Shown piece after piece: positions 1 to 8,355 of a DNA stretch of 64,000 nucleotides. Below the pieces are notes generated by a model that worked only from the letters and a program-made list of their open reading frames with translations, did no database searches and was not told the DNA's origin. Where the stretch lies: assembly GCF_036287235.1 (NCBI RefSeq), contig NZ_CP142850.1, forward strand, positions 1,691,127-1,755,126, given 5' to 3'. Position 1 is the first letter of the stretch. Each line of letters opens with the position of its first letter. The position numbers were made by a program, and so were the translations under genes. The DNA comes from Exiguobacterium sp. 9-2 (lineage in GTDB: Bacteria > Bacillota > Bacilli > Exiguobacteriales > Exiguobacteriaceae).

Positions 1-401
1 GCAATTCCGTTGACGGCAATTGGATCCGTTGGCGATAAGATTGCGGCTAAGGCAAACGCAGCAGCGACTGGAATGACCGGAATCAACCAATTGATGAAGT
101 ATCCTCCGACGATCGTCGTCAATAAGACGAGGATGATTGCATTACCGAAGATCGCTGTGCGCATCCGCCACAAATCTTCGCGTGGAAAGTGAGAGCTATC
201 GTTATAAAGTAACGGAGCAATAAATAACAGGAGGAACCATTCGGATTCGACCTCAATCGTCAAGCCACTCATCAGGAGAGCAGCGACGGTTCCGGCAATG
301 ATTTGGATCAAAGCCGTTGGGATGAAACGGATGTAATGTCCGACGACTTGCGTCAGTAAGATGAGCGCAAGCATCAATAAAATCAGTGATAGTGTTTCCA
401 T
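1..401 (-). CDS. Na+/H+ antiporter, CPA1 family (NhaK-like), 3' end cut off by the window
   Basis: Only the first 133 codons are present; the gene continues past base 1. The ATG at 399-401 follows a GGGG-rich Shine-Dalgarno on the minus strand. The product begins METLSLILLMLALILL and shows at least three hydrophobic segments. It carries the signature stretch APLLYNDSSHFPREDLW (about residues 62-78) and the motif LSPTDPIAV near the cut. Both are typical of CPA1 Na+/H+ exchangers of the NhaK/NhaP type, which exchange cytoplasmic Na+ or K+ for H+ at the membrane. The family call rests on these motifs; ion specificity is not visible. Its upstream neighbour on the same strand ends at 458, leaving a short gap, so it could share transcripts with that WYL regulator. 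Confidence 0.8.
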   Translation of the reverse strand, partial: METLSLILLMLALILLTQVVGHYIRFIPTALIQIIAGTVAALLMSGLTIEVESEWFLLLFIAPLLYNDSSHFPREDLWRMRTAIFGNAIILVLLTTIVGGYFINWLIPVIPVAAAFALAAILSPTDPIAVNGI

Positions 402-457
402 GGAAGACCCCTTCCTCTATTGTTTCTTTCTAGCTATATCGTAACATAGTTTTTTGA

Positions 458-1366
458 TCAATTCTGTCCGAACGGCTTATCGGACTGTTGCACAGCGATC
501 ATTTTTTCTGCTTGACGAATCAATTGTTCGCGGAGATCCTGCGGTTCTATGACTCGAACTTCCGGACCGAGCCGCATCAATTGTCGTCCTAAAAAAGTGA
601 GCTCGCGAATCGGAATTTGCCATGTTCGGTCACGACGAAGAGGTAAAATGCCTTCGAGCATTCGTTCACCTAAAGAAGTTAATTCTAGTTTCACCGTCGT
701 CATCGGTACATGTGTCATGTTCTTTTCTAAATCAGAAAAGGTCAAATCAGTTGCTGGCAACTCATGAAGCGATACACCTAGAACTCGGTCGACACGGAAC
801 TGCCGAAATCCACGGTCAGTCCGTCCATAAAAATACCAGCGATTCTGTTCGAACGATAAACCAATCGGATCTACAACGATCATGCGTCGTCCTTTTGTCG
901 TCTCATAGAGAATATTCCCCATACGTCCGCTCTCTAAAAGGTCGAGTAACGCAGGATTTTGCGGTGACGGTGGTGTATCGACCGCTTGAAATCGAAAGCG
1001 GTCTTTCCATTTTACAATCTGTTGCTCCGTCATCTTCGGTAACTCGTTCGCATAGCGTTCAGCGACTTCCTGGCGGATCGTCCCGAACGGAAAATCTGGA
1101 ATCTGACCGACCCATTCGAGTAGCATGAACAAGACAATCGTCTCTTCATTTGTCAAAACGAGTGGCGGCATATTCCGGTGCGGCAGCATCCGGTAGCCCC
1201 CGGCTATGCCCGGTTCACTGTAAATCGGATAACCATTTGCTTCAAGAACGGTCATGTCTCGTTGAATCGTCCGGATCGATACCTTACATTCTTCCGCTAG
1301 CATACGTGCAGAAAAGTGTTCCCCCCGGTTTAATAAACGGACCAAACGCCATTGTCTCGTATTCAT
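458..1366 (-). CDS. HTH/WYL-domain transcriptional regulator (YafY/DeoR-like)
   Basis: A 302-residue cytoplasmic regulator. Residues 1-60 form an HTH_11-type winged helix (SARMLAEECKVSIRTIQRDM). A WYL-type ligand-binding domain follows around residues 125-200, with the motif reading WYFYGR instead of WYL. The ATG at 1364-1366 is chosen because it has AGGAGG seven bases upstream; a longer frame reaching 1429 runs through the operator and lacks a site. It is divergent from a DHFR-like reductase gene at 1449, and a perfect 10-bp inverted repeat lies between them. Autoregulation and control of that neighbour are inferred. The ligand is unknown; relatives respond to nucleic-acid or small-molecule signals. 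Confidence 0.85.
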   Translation of the reverse strand: MNTRQWRLVRLLNRGEHFSARMLAEECKVSIRTIQRDMTVLEANGYPIYSEPGIAGGYRMLPHRNMPPLVLTNEETIVLFMLLEWVGQIPDFPFGTIRQEVAERYANELPKMTEQQIVKWKDRFRFQAVDTPPSPQNPALLDLLESGRMGNILYETTKGRRMIVVDPIGLSFEQNRWYFYGRTDRGFRQFRVDRVLGVSLHELPATDLTFSDLEKNMTHVPMTTVKLELTSLGERMLEGILPLRRDRTWQIPIRELTFLGRQLMRLGPEVRVIEPQDLREQLIRQAEKMIAVQQSDKPFGQN

Positions 1367-1380
1367 AAAGTTCCTCCTCA

Positions 1381-1405
1381 AATGACGACATCTTTTGTCG
1401 TCATT
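1381..1405. promoter_or_regulatory. Probable operator of the WYL regulator, overlapping its promoter
   Basis: AATGACGACA (1381-1390) is repeated perfectly inverted as TGTCGTCATT (1396-1405) with a 5-base spacer. A consensus -10 (TATAAT on the minus strand, 1403-1408) overlaps the right arm, so a bound regulator would block the promoter of the WYL gene. GACGACA/TGTCGTC arms are typical beside this regulator family. The repeat is seen directly; the operator role is inferred. Confidence 0.75.
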
Positions 1406-1448
1406 ATACGCTAAGATGAAGTCACACAAATCTTAAGGAGGAATTTTA

Positions 1449-1973
1449 ATGTCTCAATCTACGACCGTACTGTATATCGCTTGTAGTCTTGATGGAAAAA
1501 TTGCTAGACACGATGGTTCCCTCGACTGGTTATTTGCTGTTGCTGGAGACGGTGATAATGGCTATCAAGCTTTTTATGAACAGATTGGTGCCGTCATCAT
1601 GGGTCGAAAAACGTATGAGGAAGTCCTTCAACTCAGCGAGACGTATCCATACGCGGATATTCCAAGTTATATTTACAGCCGGACACAACGAACGTCAGAG
1701 ACGGTCACCTATACGGATGAACCGCTCGATCAATTACTTGAGCGGATCACACCGACAATTGATGGCAAGGTCTGGCTTGTTGGTGGCGGCGAATTGATTC
1801 AAGAAGCGCTACGGTTACAGTGCGTCAGTTCAATCGAACTCGCGATTGCCCCTGTCATTCTCGGAACGGGCATCCCGTTATTCCCAGAAGGAACCGTTGA
1901 AACGAAACTTCACTTGAAGGACAGTCGTCAATCGGGACAATTCCTGATGGCGACATATGATGTCTTGACTTAA
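1449..1973 (+). CDS. Dihydrofolate reductase-like / RibD C-terminal domain protein
   Basis: A 174-residue soluble protein starting at an ATG with AAGGAGG upstream. It opens with VLYIACSLDGKIARHDGSLDWL, the substrate/NADPH-pocket signature of the RibD-C/DHFR-like fold, followed by VIMGRKTYEEV and the glycine-rich KVWLVGGGELIQ (about residues 113-124). It therefore probably reduces a pterin- or pyrimidine-like substrate with NADPH. Stand-alone proteins of this class (YwjB/YyaP type) have no firmly assigned substrate. It is divergent from the WYL regulator and is probably the regulator's target. It ends at a terminator shared with khtU. Confidence 0.85.
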   Translation: MSQSTTVLYIACSLDGKIARHDGSLDWLFAVAGDGDNGYQAFYEQIGAVIMGRKTYEEVLQLSETYPYADIPSYIYSRTQRTSETVTYTDEPLDQLLERITPTIDGKVWLVGGGELIQEALRLQCVSSIELAIAPVILGTGIPLFPEGTVETKLHLKDSRQSGQFLMATYDVLT

Positions 1974-1980
1974 ACAAAAC

Positions 1981-2013
1981 AACAGCCAGTTCGAGAAATC
2001 CGAACTGGCTGTT
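1981..2013. terminator. Bidirectional terminator between the DHFR-like gene and khtU
   Basis: A perfect 13-bp stem, AACAGCCAGTTCG (1981-1993) paired with CGAACTGGCTGTT (2001-2013), loop of seven. It lies between convergent stop codons and has short A and T tracts on the two sides. Confidence 0.8.
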
Positions 2014-2026
2014 CGTTTACATCGTA

Positions 2027-3247
2027 TTACGCATTTTTCTTTGTCTTTTTCTCTTTCGGTTCCGTCCACTTGAAGATTTTATTCATGACGTTGTAAATGC
2101 GTTTCGATTCCTTCGTCATCAGTGGTCCGAGAATCGCGAGAATCAAGACATAAAGAGCCGAGAATGGGGACAAGATGTCCATCAATCCACCAGCGATTCC
2201 GAGATTTGCGACAATGATCGAGAATTCTCCCCGCGAGACGATCGTCAAGCCGATGTTCGATGAAGCTTTGTGCGATAGACCTGCTTTGCGTCCTGCAATC
2301 ATTCCCGCGACATAGTTTCCGACAATCGTGATGACGACAGCACCAAGTGCGAGCCAGACAGCATCTAAGAGCATCGTCGGATCGATACTCAATCCGAAAC
2401 TAAAGAAGAAGATGGCGCCGAAGAAGTCACGGAACGGTACGACAAGATGTTCGATCCGCTCTCCTTGATCCGTTTCCGAGAAAACGAGACCGAGTAACAA
2501 GGCACCAATTGCTTCTGCGACATGAATCGTTTCCGAAAAACCAGCAACGAAGAACAGGGAAGCAAAGACAACGATGATGAAGACTTCATCCGAAGCGATT
2601 TTTAGCATTTTGTTCAAGAGTGGTGTCGCTTTTCGAGCAATGATGAAGAACAACAACATATACCCAAGAGCAATCAAAATCGATGTGACAGAAGACATTA
2701 AGGTTGTTCCGTCACCAAGCAAGAGTCCAGATAAAACAGACAAGTAAACTGCTAGGAAAATATCCTCGAACATAATGATTCCAAGGATCAATTCTGTCTC
2801 CGTATTACCAGTCCGACGTAAGTCGACTAAGACTTTTGCGACGATCGCACTCGAGGAAATCGTGATGATTCCAGCGATGATCAACACTTCGTAAAGTGGG
2901 AACCCGGCGATGAATCCATAGAGTAGACCACCCGTAAAGTTAATGGATAAATAAATCGTTCCACTCGTAACGATTGATTTCCCAGACCGGATCAATTTAC
3001 CAATCGAGAACTCGAGTCCGAGATAGAATAAAAGGAACAGGACGCCGATTCGTCCGAGAAAACTGATGAACTCAGCACTTTCGATGAACTTGAAGTCTAG
3101 TATCCCGATTGTCGGAGCGTGCGGTCCAACAATCATTCCTAAAACAATTAAAAACGGAATGATCGAGAAGTTAAGTTTATTCGCGAGCAATGCCGCGATC
3201 GCCACTAAGATAAGCGCGGTACCGACTTCAAATATGAGATGATCCAT
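2027..3247 (-). CDS. khtU: K+/H+ antiporter membrane subunit, CPA2 family (KhtU-like)
   Basis: A 406-residue membrane protein of about 12 hydrophobic helices, opening with MDHLIFEVGTALILVAIAAL. It carries the CPA2 features GLEFSIGKLIRSGKS, an EAIGALLLGLVFSETDQ stretch and SRGEFSIIVANLGIA. It lacks the cytoplasmic RCK/TrkA-N domain of KefB/KefC, which fits KhtU, whose regulatory subunit is encoded separately. That partner, khtT, ends four bases upstream, so the two are translationally close. The pair exports K+ (and NH4+ in some species) in exchange for protons under alkaline stress. ATG is preceded by GGAGG. The family is clear; cation preference is inferred. Confidence 0.9.
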   Translation of the reverse strand: MDHLIFEVGTALILVAIAALLANKLNFSIIPFLIVLGMIVGPHAPTIGILDFKFIESAEFISFLGRIGVLFLLFYLGLEFSIGKLIRSGKSIVTSGTIYLSINFTGGLLYGFIAGFPLYEVLIIAGIITISSSAIVAKVLVDLRRTGNTETELILGIIMFEDIFLAVYLSVLSGLLLGDGTTLMSSVTSILIALGYMLLFFIIARKATPLLNKMLKIASDEVFIIVVFASLFFVAGFSETIHVAEAIGALLLGLVFSETDQGERIEHLVVPFRDFFGAIFFFSFGLSIDPTMLLDAVWLALGAVVITIVGNYVAGMIAGRKAGLSHKASSNIGLTIVSRGEFSIIVANLGIAGGLMDILSPFSALYVLILAILGPLMTKESKRIYNVMNKIFKWTEPKEKKTKKNA

Positions 3248-3250
3248 ATA

Positions 3251-3751
3251 TTATCCGCCTCCTTCGATTGAGAATAATGCTTTCGTGATGTGACGGACGT
3301 TTTGACGCTCACCTGATAAGACGATCGTATCTCCCACTTCAAGACGCGTTTCTGGTCCAGGATTCAGCGATTTTGAACGGTCATGCTTGAGCACGGCAAT
3401 AATCGAGATATCATACTGGTTGCGGACATCGAGTTCTCCGATCGTTCGATTGTTGACTTTTGAATCCTGACCAACTTTAAACCATTCGATCACAAGATCA
3501 TCAAATGCTAATTCGATTTTCTCGAGATCTTTCGGCTTATAGGACAGTCCTCCGAGAATTCCTGCCATTTGACGAGCTTCTGCGTCATTAAACGTCACAC
3601 TCGAGATGCTCTCATCAAAATCATCATCATCATAATGATGGACCTCTCGACGTCCGTCGTCGTGAACGATGACGACCACCTTATCTCCTCGTGTCGTGAT
3701 GCCTTCGAACTTCCGTCCGATTCCTGGTAAATCTACTTCTCGCATATCCAT
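3251..3751 (-). CDS. khtT: K+/H+ antiporter regulatory subunit with RCK_C domain (KhtT-like)
   Basis: A 166-residue soluble protein. The N-terminal half contains LPGIGRKFEGITTRGDKV, typical of KhtT. An RCK_C/TrkA-C domain occupies about residues 75-160 (ELAFDDLVIEWFKVG ... RLEVGDTIVLSGERQNV). In Bacillus, KhtT inhibits KhtU and binds c-di-AMP through RCK_C; the same role is inferred here. The ATG has AGGAGG at good spacing. An acidic run YDDDDFDE lies near residue 45. It sits between an AbrB-type gene and khtU in one compact operon. Confidence 0.9.
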   Translation of the reverse strand: MDMREVDLPGIGRKFEGITTRGDKVVVIVHDDGRREVHHYDDDDFDESISSVTFNDAEARQMAGILGGLSYKPKDLEKIELAFDDLVIEWFKVGQDSKVNNRTIGELDVRNQYDISIIAVLKHDRSKSLNPGPETRLEVGDTIVLSGERQNVRHITKALFSIEGGG

Positions 3752-3777
3752 GTTATATTTCCTCCTATTTTTAAATT

Positions 3778-3996
3778 TTACAAATGGTGATTCGCTTTGT
3801 GGATGAGTGCCTTGAACGTCTCATCACTCAATATATCTTGAAGATCATGCAGCTGTTTCAAATCCGCTTTCGCCATGATGACAAATCCGTCCTCCTCAAT
3901 GAATGCCACGCGATCTCCTTCCTCCACTTGCAAGGCTTGCCTAATTTTTTTAGGAATGGTGATCTGTCCTTTTGACGTTAACTTTGATAGCTCCAT
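3778..3996 (-). CDS. AbrB/MazE-type (SpoVT_AbrB) DNA-binding protein
   Basis: A 72-residue protein. Residues 1-45 (SKLTSKGQITIPKKIRQALQVEEGDRVAFIEEDG) are a textbook swapped-hairpin AbrB domain, followed by a short helical tail. It is the first gene of a unit with khtT and khtU, 26 bases upstream of khtT. The known Bacillus operon has the unrelated khtS in this place, so a local regulator seems to occupy that slot here. No toxin gene is adjacent, which argues against a MazE antitoxin. An autoregulatory role is inferred. Confidence 0.85.
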   Translation of the reverse strand: MELSKLTSKGQITIPKKIRQALQVEEGDRVAFIEEDGFVIMAKADLKQLHDLQDILSDETFKALIHKANHHL

Positions 3997-4109
3997 TACG
4001 AACTTCCTTCTTCCTGTGTTTTTCTTGTATTCCTTACTTCCTTACTTTTCTTATTTCCAATATATCATAAAATTAAACTTATTCCGAGTGTTTTGCTTTG
4101 AATTAAAAT

Positions 4110-4280
4110 TTAAAAAATGAATAAAGAAAAAACGCATCCTAAGCTGAGTGGATGCGTTCGTTCTTCATATCGTTCTAGTTCTTCATATCGTTCTATTAGA
4201 AGGAATCGAGCAGGCTCTATTTCCGGTAGTAACATAATCAATCGTTGTCCGATATAGGCATGCATTAGCCGTGAACCCAT
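4110..4280 (-). CDS. Possible small protein (56 aa) containing an in-frame hexapeptide repeat
   Basis: An ATG at 4278-4280 lies three bases after the acetyltransferase stop codon, with GGAAGG six bases upstream. The frame stays open for 56 codons and reads ERYEELERYEER in its second half because of an 18-bp tandem duplication at 4160-4195. Against it: the frame runs straight through the hairpin at 4132-4158 and ends in low-complexity AT-rich sequence, as expected if translation were fortuitous. No homology recognised. Confidence 0.3.
   Translation of the reverse strand: MGSRLMHAYIGQRLIMLLPEIEPARFLLIERYEELERYEERTHPLSLGCVFSLFIF
4132..4158 (-). terminator. Probable terminator of the acetyltransferase transcript
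   Basis: Stem CGCATCC / GGATGCG around a short loop, followed on the minus strand by a run of T. It ends the minus-strand unit coming from 4853. Confidence 0.65.
4160..4195. repeat. Perfect 18-bp tandem duplication
   Basis: GTTCTTCATATCGTTCTA occurs twice head to tail (4160-4177 and 4178-4195). It lies in the short non-annotated stretch after the acetyltransferase and keeps the reading frame of the possible small ORF. Confidence 0.95.
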
Positions 4281-4283
4281 CTC

Positions 4284-4853
4284 TTACCTTCCTTCATAAT
4301 CACTACGTGTGATCGCATAAATCTTTAAATCCCAGAAACGCTCTTTAACGTACAAAGCACTCCGAGAGACGCCTTCAAATGTCATGCCGATCTTTTCCAT
4401 GACACGAGCTGATCCGTCATTCGCAACAAAACAACGAGCTTGAATACGTTCAAGACCGAGCGTCTCAAAACCGTACTGTACAAGACGCGCTGCTGCTTCC
4501 GGCATCAAACCTTTCCCCCAGTACTCGCGCGACAGCGCATAACCGAGTTCTGCTTGCTGTTGCTCAAACGAGACTTTGATGAAATCAATCGTTCCGATGA
4601 CCCGTCCGCTCGTTTTGTCTTCGATTGCCCATGGTGCAGGATTCCCTAGTTCGTATTGGCGAAGGATGTGTTCGACGAATTGTTCAGAATCCGTAAGGCT
4701 TTTATGCGCATGCCAGCTGACATATCTTGCTGTCTCTTCATCTTTCGTATAGGCATAGATATCTGCTGCATCTTCTATGCGAACTGGACGCAAACGGAGT
4801 CGCTCTGTTTCAAGTACAGGTAATGCTTGATATAAGTCGATGGTTGATATCAT
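4284..4853 (-). CDS. GNAT N-acetyltransferase (RimJ/RimL type)
   Basis: A 189-residue protein with LETERLRLRPVRIEDAADIY at the start, ELGYALSREYWGKGLMPEAA (acetyl-CoA motif A) in the middle and RVMEKIGMTFEG near the end. This is the arrangement of RimJ/RimL-like acetyltransferases, which use acetyl-CoA to acetylate N-termini or amino groups. The ATG at 4851-4853 follows AGAAGGAC; an upstream in-frame extension to 4895 has no better site. Monocistronic or with the small downstream ORF. Substrate unknown. Confidence 0.88.
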   Translation of the reverse strand: MISTIDLYQALPVLETERLRLRPVRIEDAADIYAYTKDEETARYVSWHAHKSLTDSEQFVEHILRQYELGNPAPWAIEDKTSGRVIGTIDFIKVSFEQQQAELGYALSREYWGKGLMPEAAARLVQYGFETLGLERIQARCFVANDGSARVMEKIGMTFEGVSRSALYVKERFWDLKIYAITRSDYEGR

Positions 4854-4983
4854 AAACAAGTCCTTCTTTCTTCGATTTTTTCCAAGTATACCCACTCATC
4901 AGGAAAAAGTATAGAGATATACGAAAACGTTATCTGAATTTTCTGGTATACTATTGGAAAATGATGTAAGAAAGGATGCTGTC

Positions 4984-6195
4984 ATGTCTTCTCGGGAACG
5001 AATACTCTTAAGTGCGCTCGGTATTTCACAGTTTGGTGACTTCATTTATCTCGTTGCGATCAATGTCTATATCTACCGTTTGACCGGTTCAGCGTCTGCC
5101 GTTGCTGCGCTGTGGATCATCAGTCCAGTCGTCTCTCTCGTCATCAAGTCGTTCGCAGGAAGTTGGGTCGACCGATTCGACTTACGTCGACTGTTGATTC
5201 AGACTGATGTGTTGCGTGCTTTCTTAATCGGTATCATGCCATTTTTACCACTATCGTTGCTTTACATCGACTTGATCGCCTTAGCCATTATCAAAGCAGT
5301 CGTTGAACCGGCAACGTTGACCTACATCACGACGCTTGTTCCACAAAACGATCGGACGTCGTTTAATGCCTATCGTAGTCTGATCACGTCAGGTGCCTTT
5401 TTGATTGGTCCTGCTCTCGCTGGAGGATTGCTCTATGTTGCTTCTGCCGACGTTGCCATTTGGCTCAACGCTGTCTCGTTTTTCGGATCAGCTGTTCTGC
5501 TGATGCGCTTGCCGCGTTTTACCGCTTCGGTCGAACGAGGGATGCGGCTGCAAGACATCCTGTCCGATTGGCGGCTTGTCTATCAGTTCAGTAAAGACGC
5601 GCCTTACGTGACTGGATTGTATGTCCTCGCGATGCTAATGATGATTGCGACGCTTGCACTCGATACGCAAGAAGTCGTCTTTTTACAGCGAAGCATCGGC
5701 TTATCAGAAACCGACTACGGCTTACTGATGAGCCTGACGGGGATTGGTTCTGTTGCCGGTAGCTGGATCGTCGCTCGCTACGCTAAAACCCTTTCCGTTC
5801 GGACGATGCTGACGATTGGCTATACGTTTGTCGCTATCGGTTATATGCTGTACGCAAGTGCAAATTCGTTTTCAATCGTCTGTACTGGTTTCTTGTTGCT
5901 CGGATGTTTCCACGCATTTGCAGGAACCGGTTTTCTGACGTTCCAACAGACGAATATTCCACTACACTTAATGGGACGCTTTACGAGTCTTTACGGTGTC
6001 GGCGTCAGTCTGCTCCAGATTCTAGCGATCGTCAGCATTGGTCTACTCGGCGATATTTGGTCGTTTCGCTTCAGTACGATTCTATTTGCCTGCCTCCTCG
6101 TGTTGGTGACAATCTGTTTTCTCGGATTGGTTCTCCTCCCGAGCAAGCAACGGTACTTTACGACGAACGAAGTTGAAGCAGAACGACACGCCTAA
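4984..6195 (+). CDS. MFS drug/solute exporter
   Basis: A 403-residue protein with about 12 transmembrane helices. The loop between helices 2 and 3 reads GSWVDRFDLRRLL, matching the MFS signature. Overall character resembles macrolide-efflux-type (DHA3) proteins. The ATG at 4984 has AAAGGA eight bases upstream; an upstream TTG at 4954 overlaps the likely promoter (TATACT at 4948) and was not chosen. Single gene ending in a hairpin shared with the convergent DUF402 gene. Substrate cannot be read from sequence. Confidence 0.85.
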   Translation: MSSRERILLSALGISQFGDFIYLVAINVYIYRLTGSASAVAALWIISPVVSLVIKSFAGSWVDRFDLRRLLIQTDVLRAFLIGIMPFLPLSLLYIDLIALAIIKAVVEPATLTYITTLVPQNDRTSFNAYRSLITSGAFLIGPALAGGLLYVASADVAIWLNAVSFFGSAVLLMRLPRFTASVERGMRLQDILSDWRLVYQFSKDAPYVTGLYVLAMLMMIATLALDTQEVVFLQRSIGLSETDYGLLMSLTGIGSVAGSWIVARYAKTLSVRTMLTIGYTFVAIGYMLYASANSFSIVCTGFLLLGCFHAFAGTGFLTFQQTNIPLHLMGRFTSLYGVGVSLLQILAIVSIGLLGDIWSFRFSTILFACLLVLVTICFLGLVLLPSKQRYFTTNEVEAERHA

Positions 6196-6196
6196 A

Positions 6197-6232
6197 AAAC
6201 AGGGAACCCCGTCAACGCGGTGTTCCCTGTTT
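6197..6232. terminator. Bidirectional terminator between the MFS gene and the DUF402 gene
   Basis: AAACAGGGAAC (6197-6207) pairs with GTTCCCTGTTT (6222-6232), with further CCG/CGG pairing inside. The last codons of the DUF402 gene (stop at 6212) are within the stem. Confidence 0.8.
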
Positions 6233-6769
6233 AAATTGCTGTTCTAGCCGTTCTTTTATCACTTCTGCATGCGCGACTAGCGGAAAAGACCCGTCTTGTA
6301 GTTGGTTCTGGAGTTGCTTTGCTTCTGCCCAAGCGAGCGCATAGTCTGATTGTGAGACCGTCCCTTGCTCCTGCGCTGCTTCCAGTTCGTCCGCATCGAC
6401 TAATAAGACTTCTCCTGATGGCAAAACGATCAGATCGAGAAACAGATCCTCCCAGTAGACTCGTCCGTCCTCCACACCGGTACGAAGACAAATATCGATA
6501 TAGGTTTGTACCAACTGACCTGTGGCGTCAAACATCGAGGTCACGGCATGATGAGCATCGCTTGGGAATTGTTGTACCCAGACGTAACCAGCGTCAGCGA
6601 TTCGAAACGTTTCGTCGCCATATTTGACGTCTAATGGTGAAGCGACTTCAATAAGTTGAAGAAGCGTCACATGTCCGTTAAACACTTCGTTTTCTACTTG
6701 TTCATGAACATAGTGTCGTTGTGTAATGCGACGCCAGTCATGTCGATCGGCATAGCGTTTTTTGATCAT
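6212..6769 (-). CDS. DUF402 family protein
   Basis: A 185-residue protein with the DUF402 core from about residue 60 to 150: GYVWVQQFP, FDATGQLVQTYIDICL and YWEDLFLDLIVLPSGEVLLVDADELEAA. Members include Bacillus nucleoside tri/diphosphatase-like enzymes (NtdP type) and FAU-1-like RNA-associated proteins; the acidic EDLFLD and DADEL clusters fit metal-assisted phosphate chemistry. The ATG follows a weak purine stretch (GGACCGGT). Single gene; its 3' end lies inside the shared terminator. Exact activity is not assignable. Confidence 0.8.
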   Translation of the reverse strand: MIKKRYADRHDWRRITQRHYVHEQVENEVFNGHVTLLQLIEVASPLDVKYGDETFRIADAGYVWVQQFPSDAHHAVTSMFDATGQLVQTYIDICLRTGVEDGRVYWEDLFLDLIVLPSGEVLLVDADELEAAQEQGTVSQSDYALAWAEAKQLQNQLQDGSFPLVAHAEVIKERLEQQFKQGTPR

Positions 6770-6873
6770 TACCGGTCCTCCGTTTTTTCCTTAGTGTGCC
6801 ATACCCCACTACTTTTTCATTCTAATTCTTAAAAAAAAGAGGCAACGGATTTTTTCCGATACCCCTTACATCA

Positions 6874-8355
<1,482 letters not shown>

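Noticed and set aside
622-1128. Long plus-strand ORF of 168 codons opposite the WYL gene
   Set aside because: It mirrors codon structure of the WYL gene and lacks a ribosome-binding site or family resemblance; treated as a shadow.
3778-3996. MazE antitoxin of a toxin-antitoxin pair
   Set aside because: No MazF- or PemK-like toxin gene is adjacent; the next genes are khtT and khtU.
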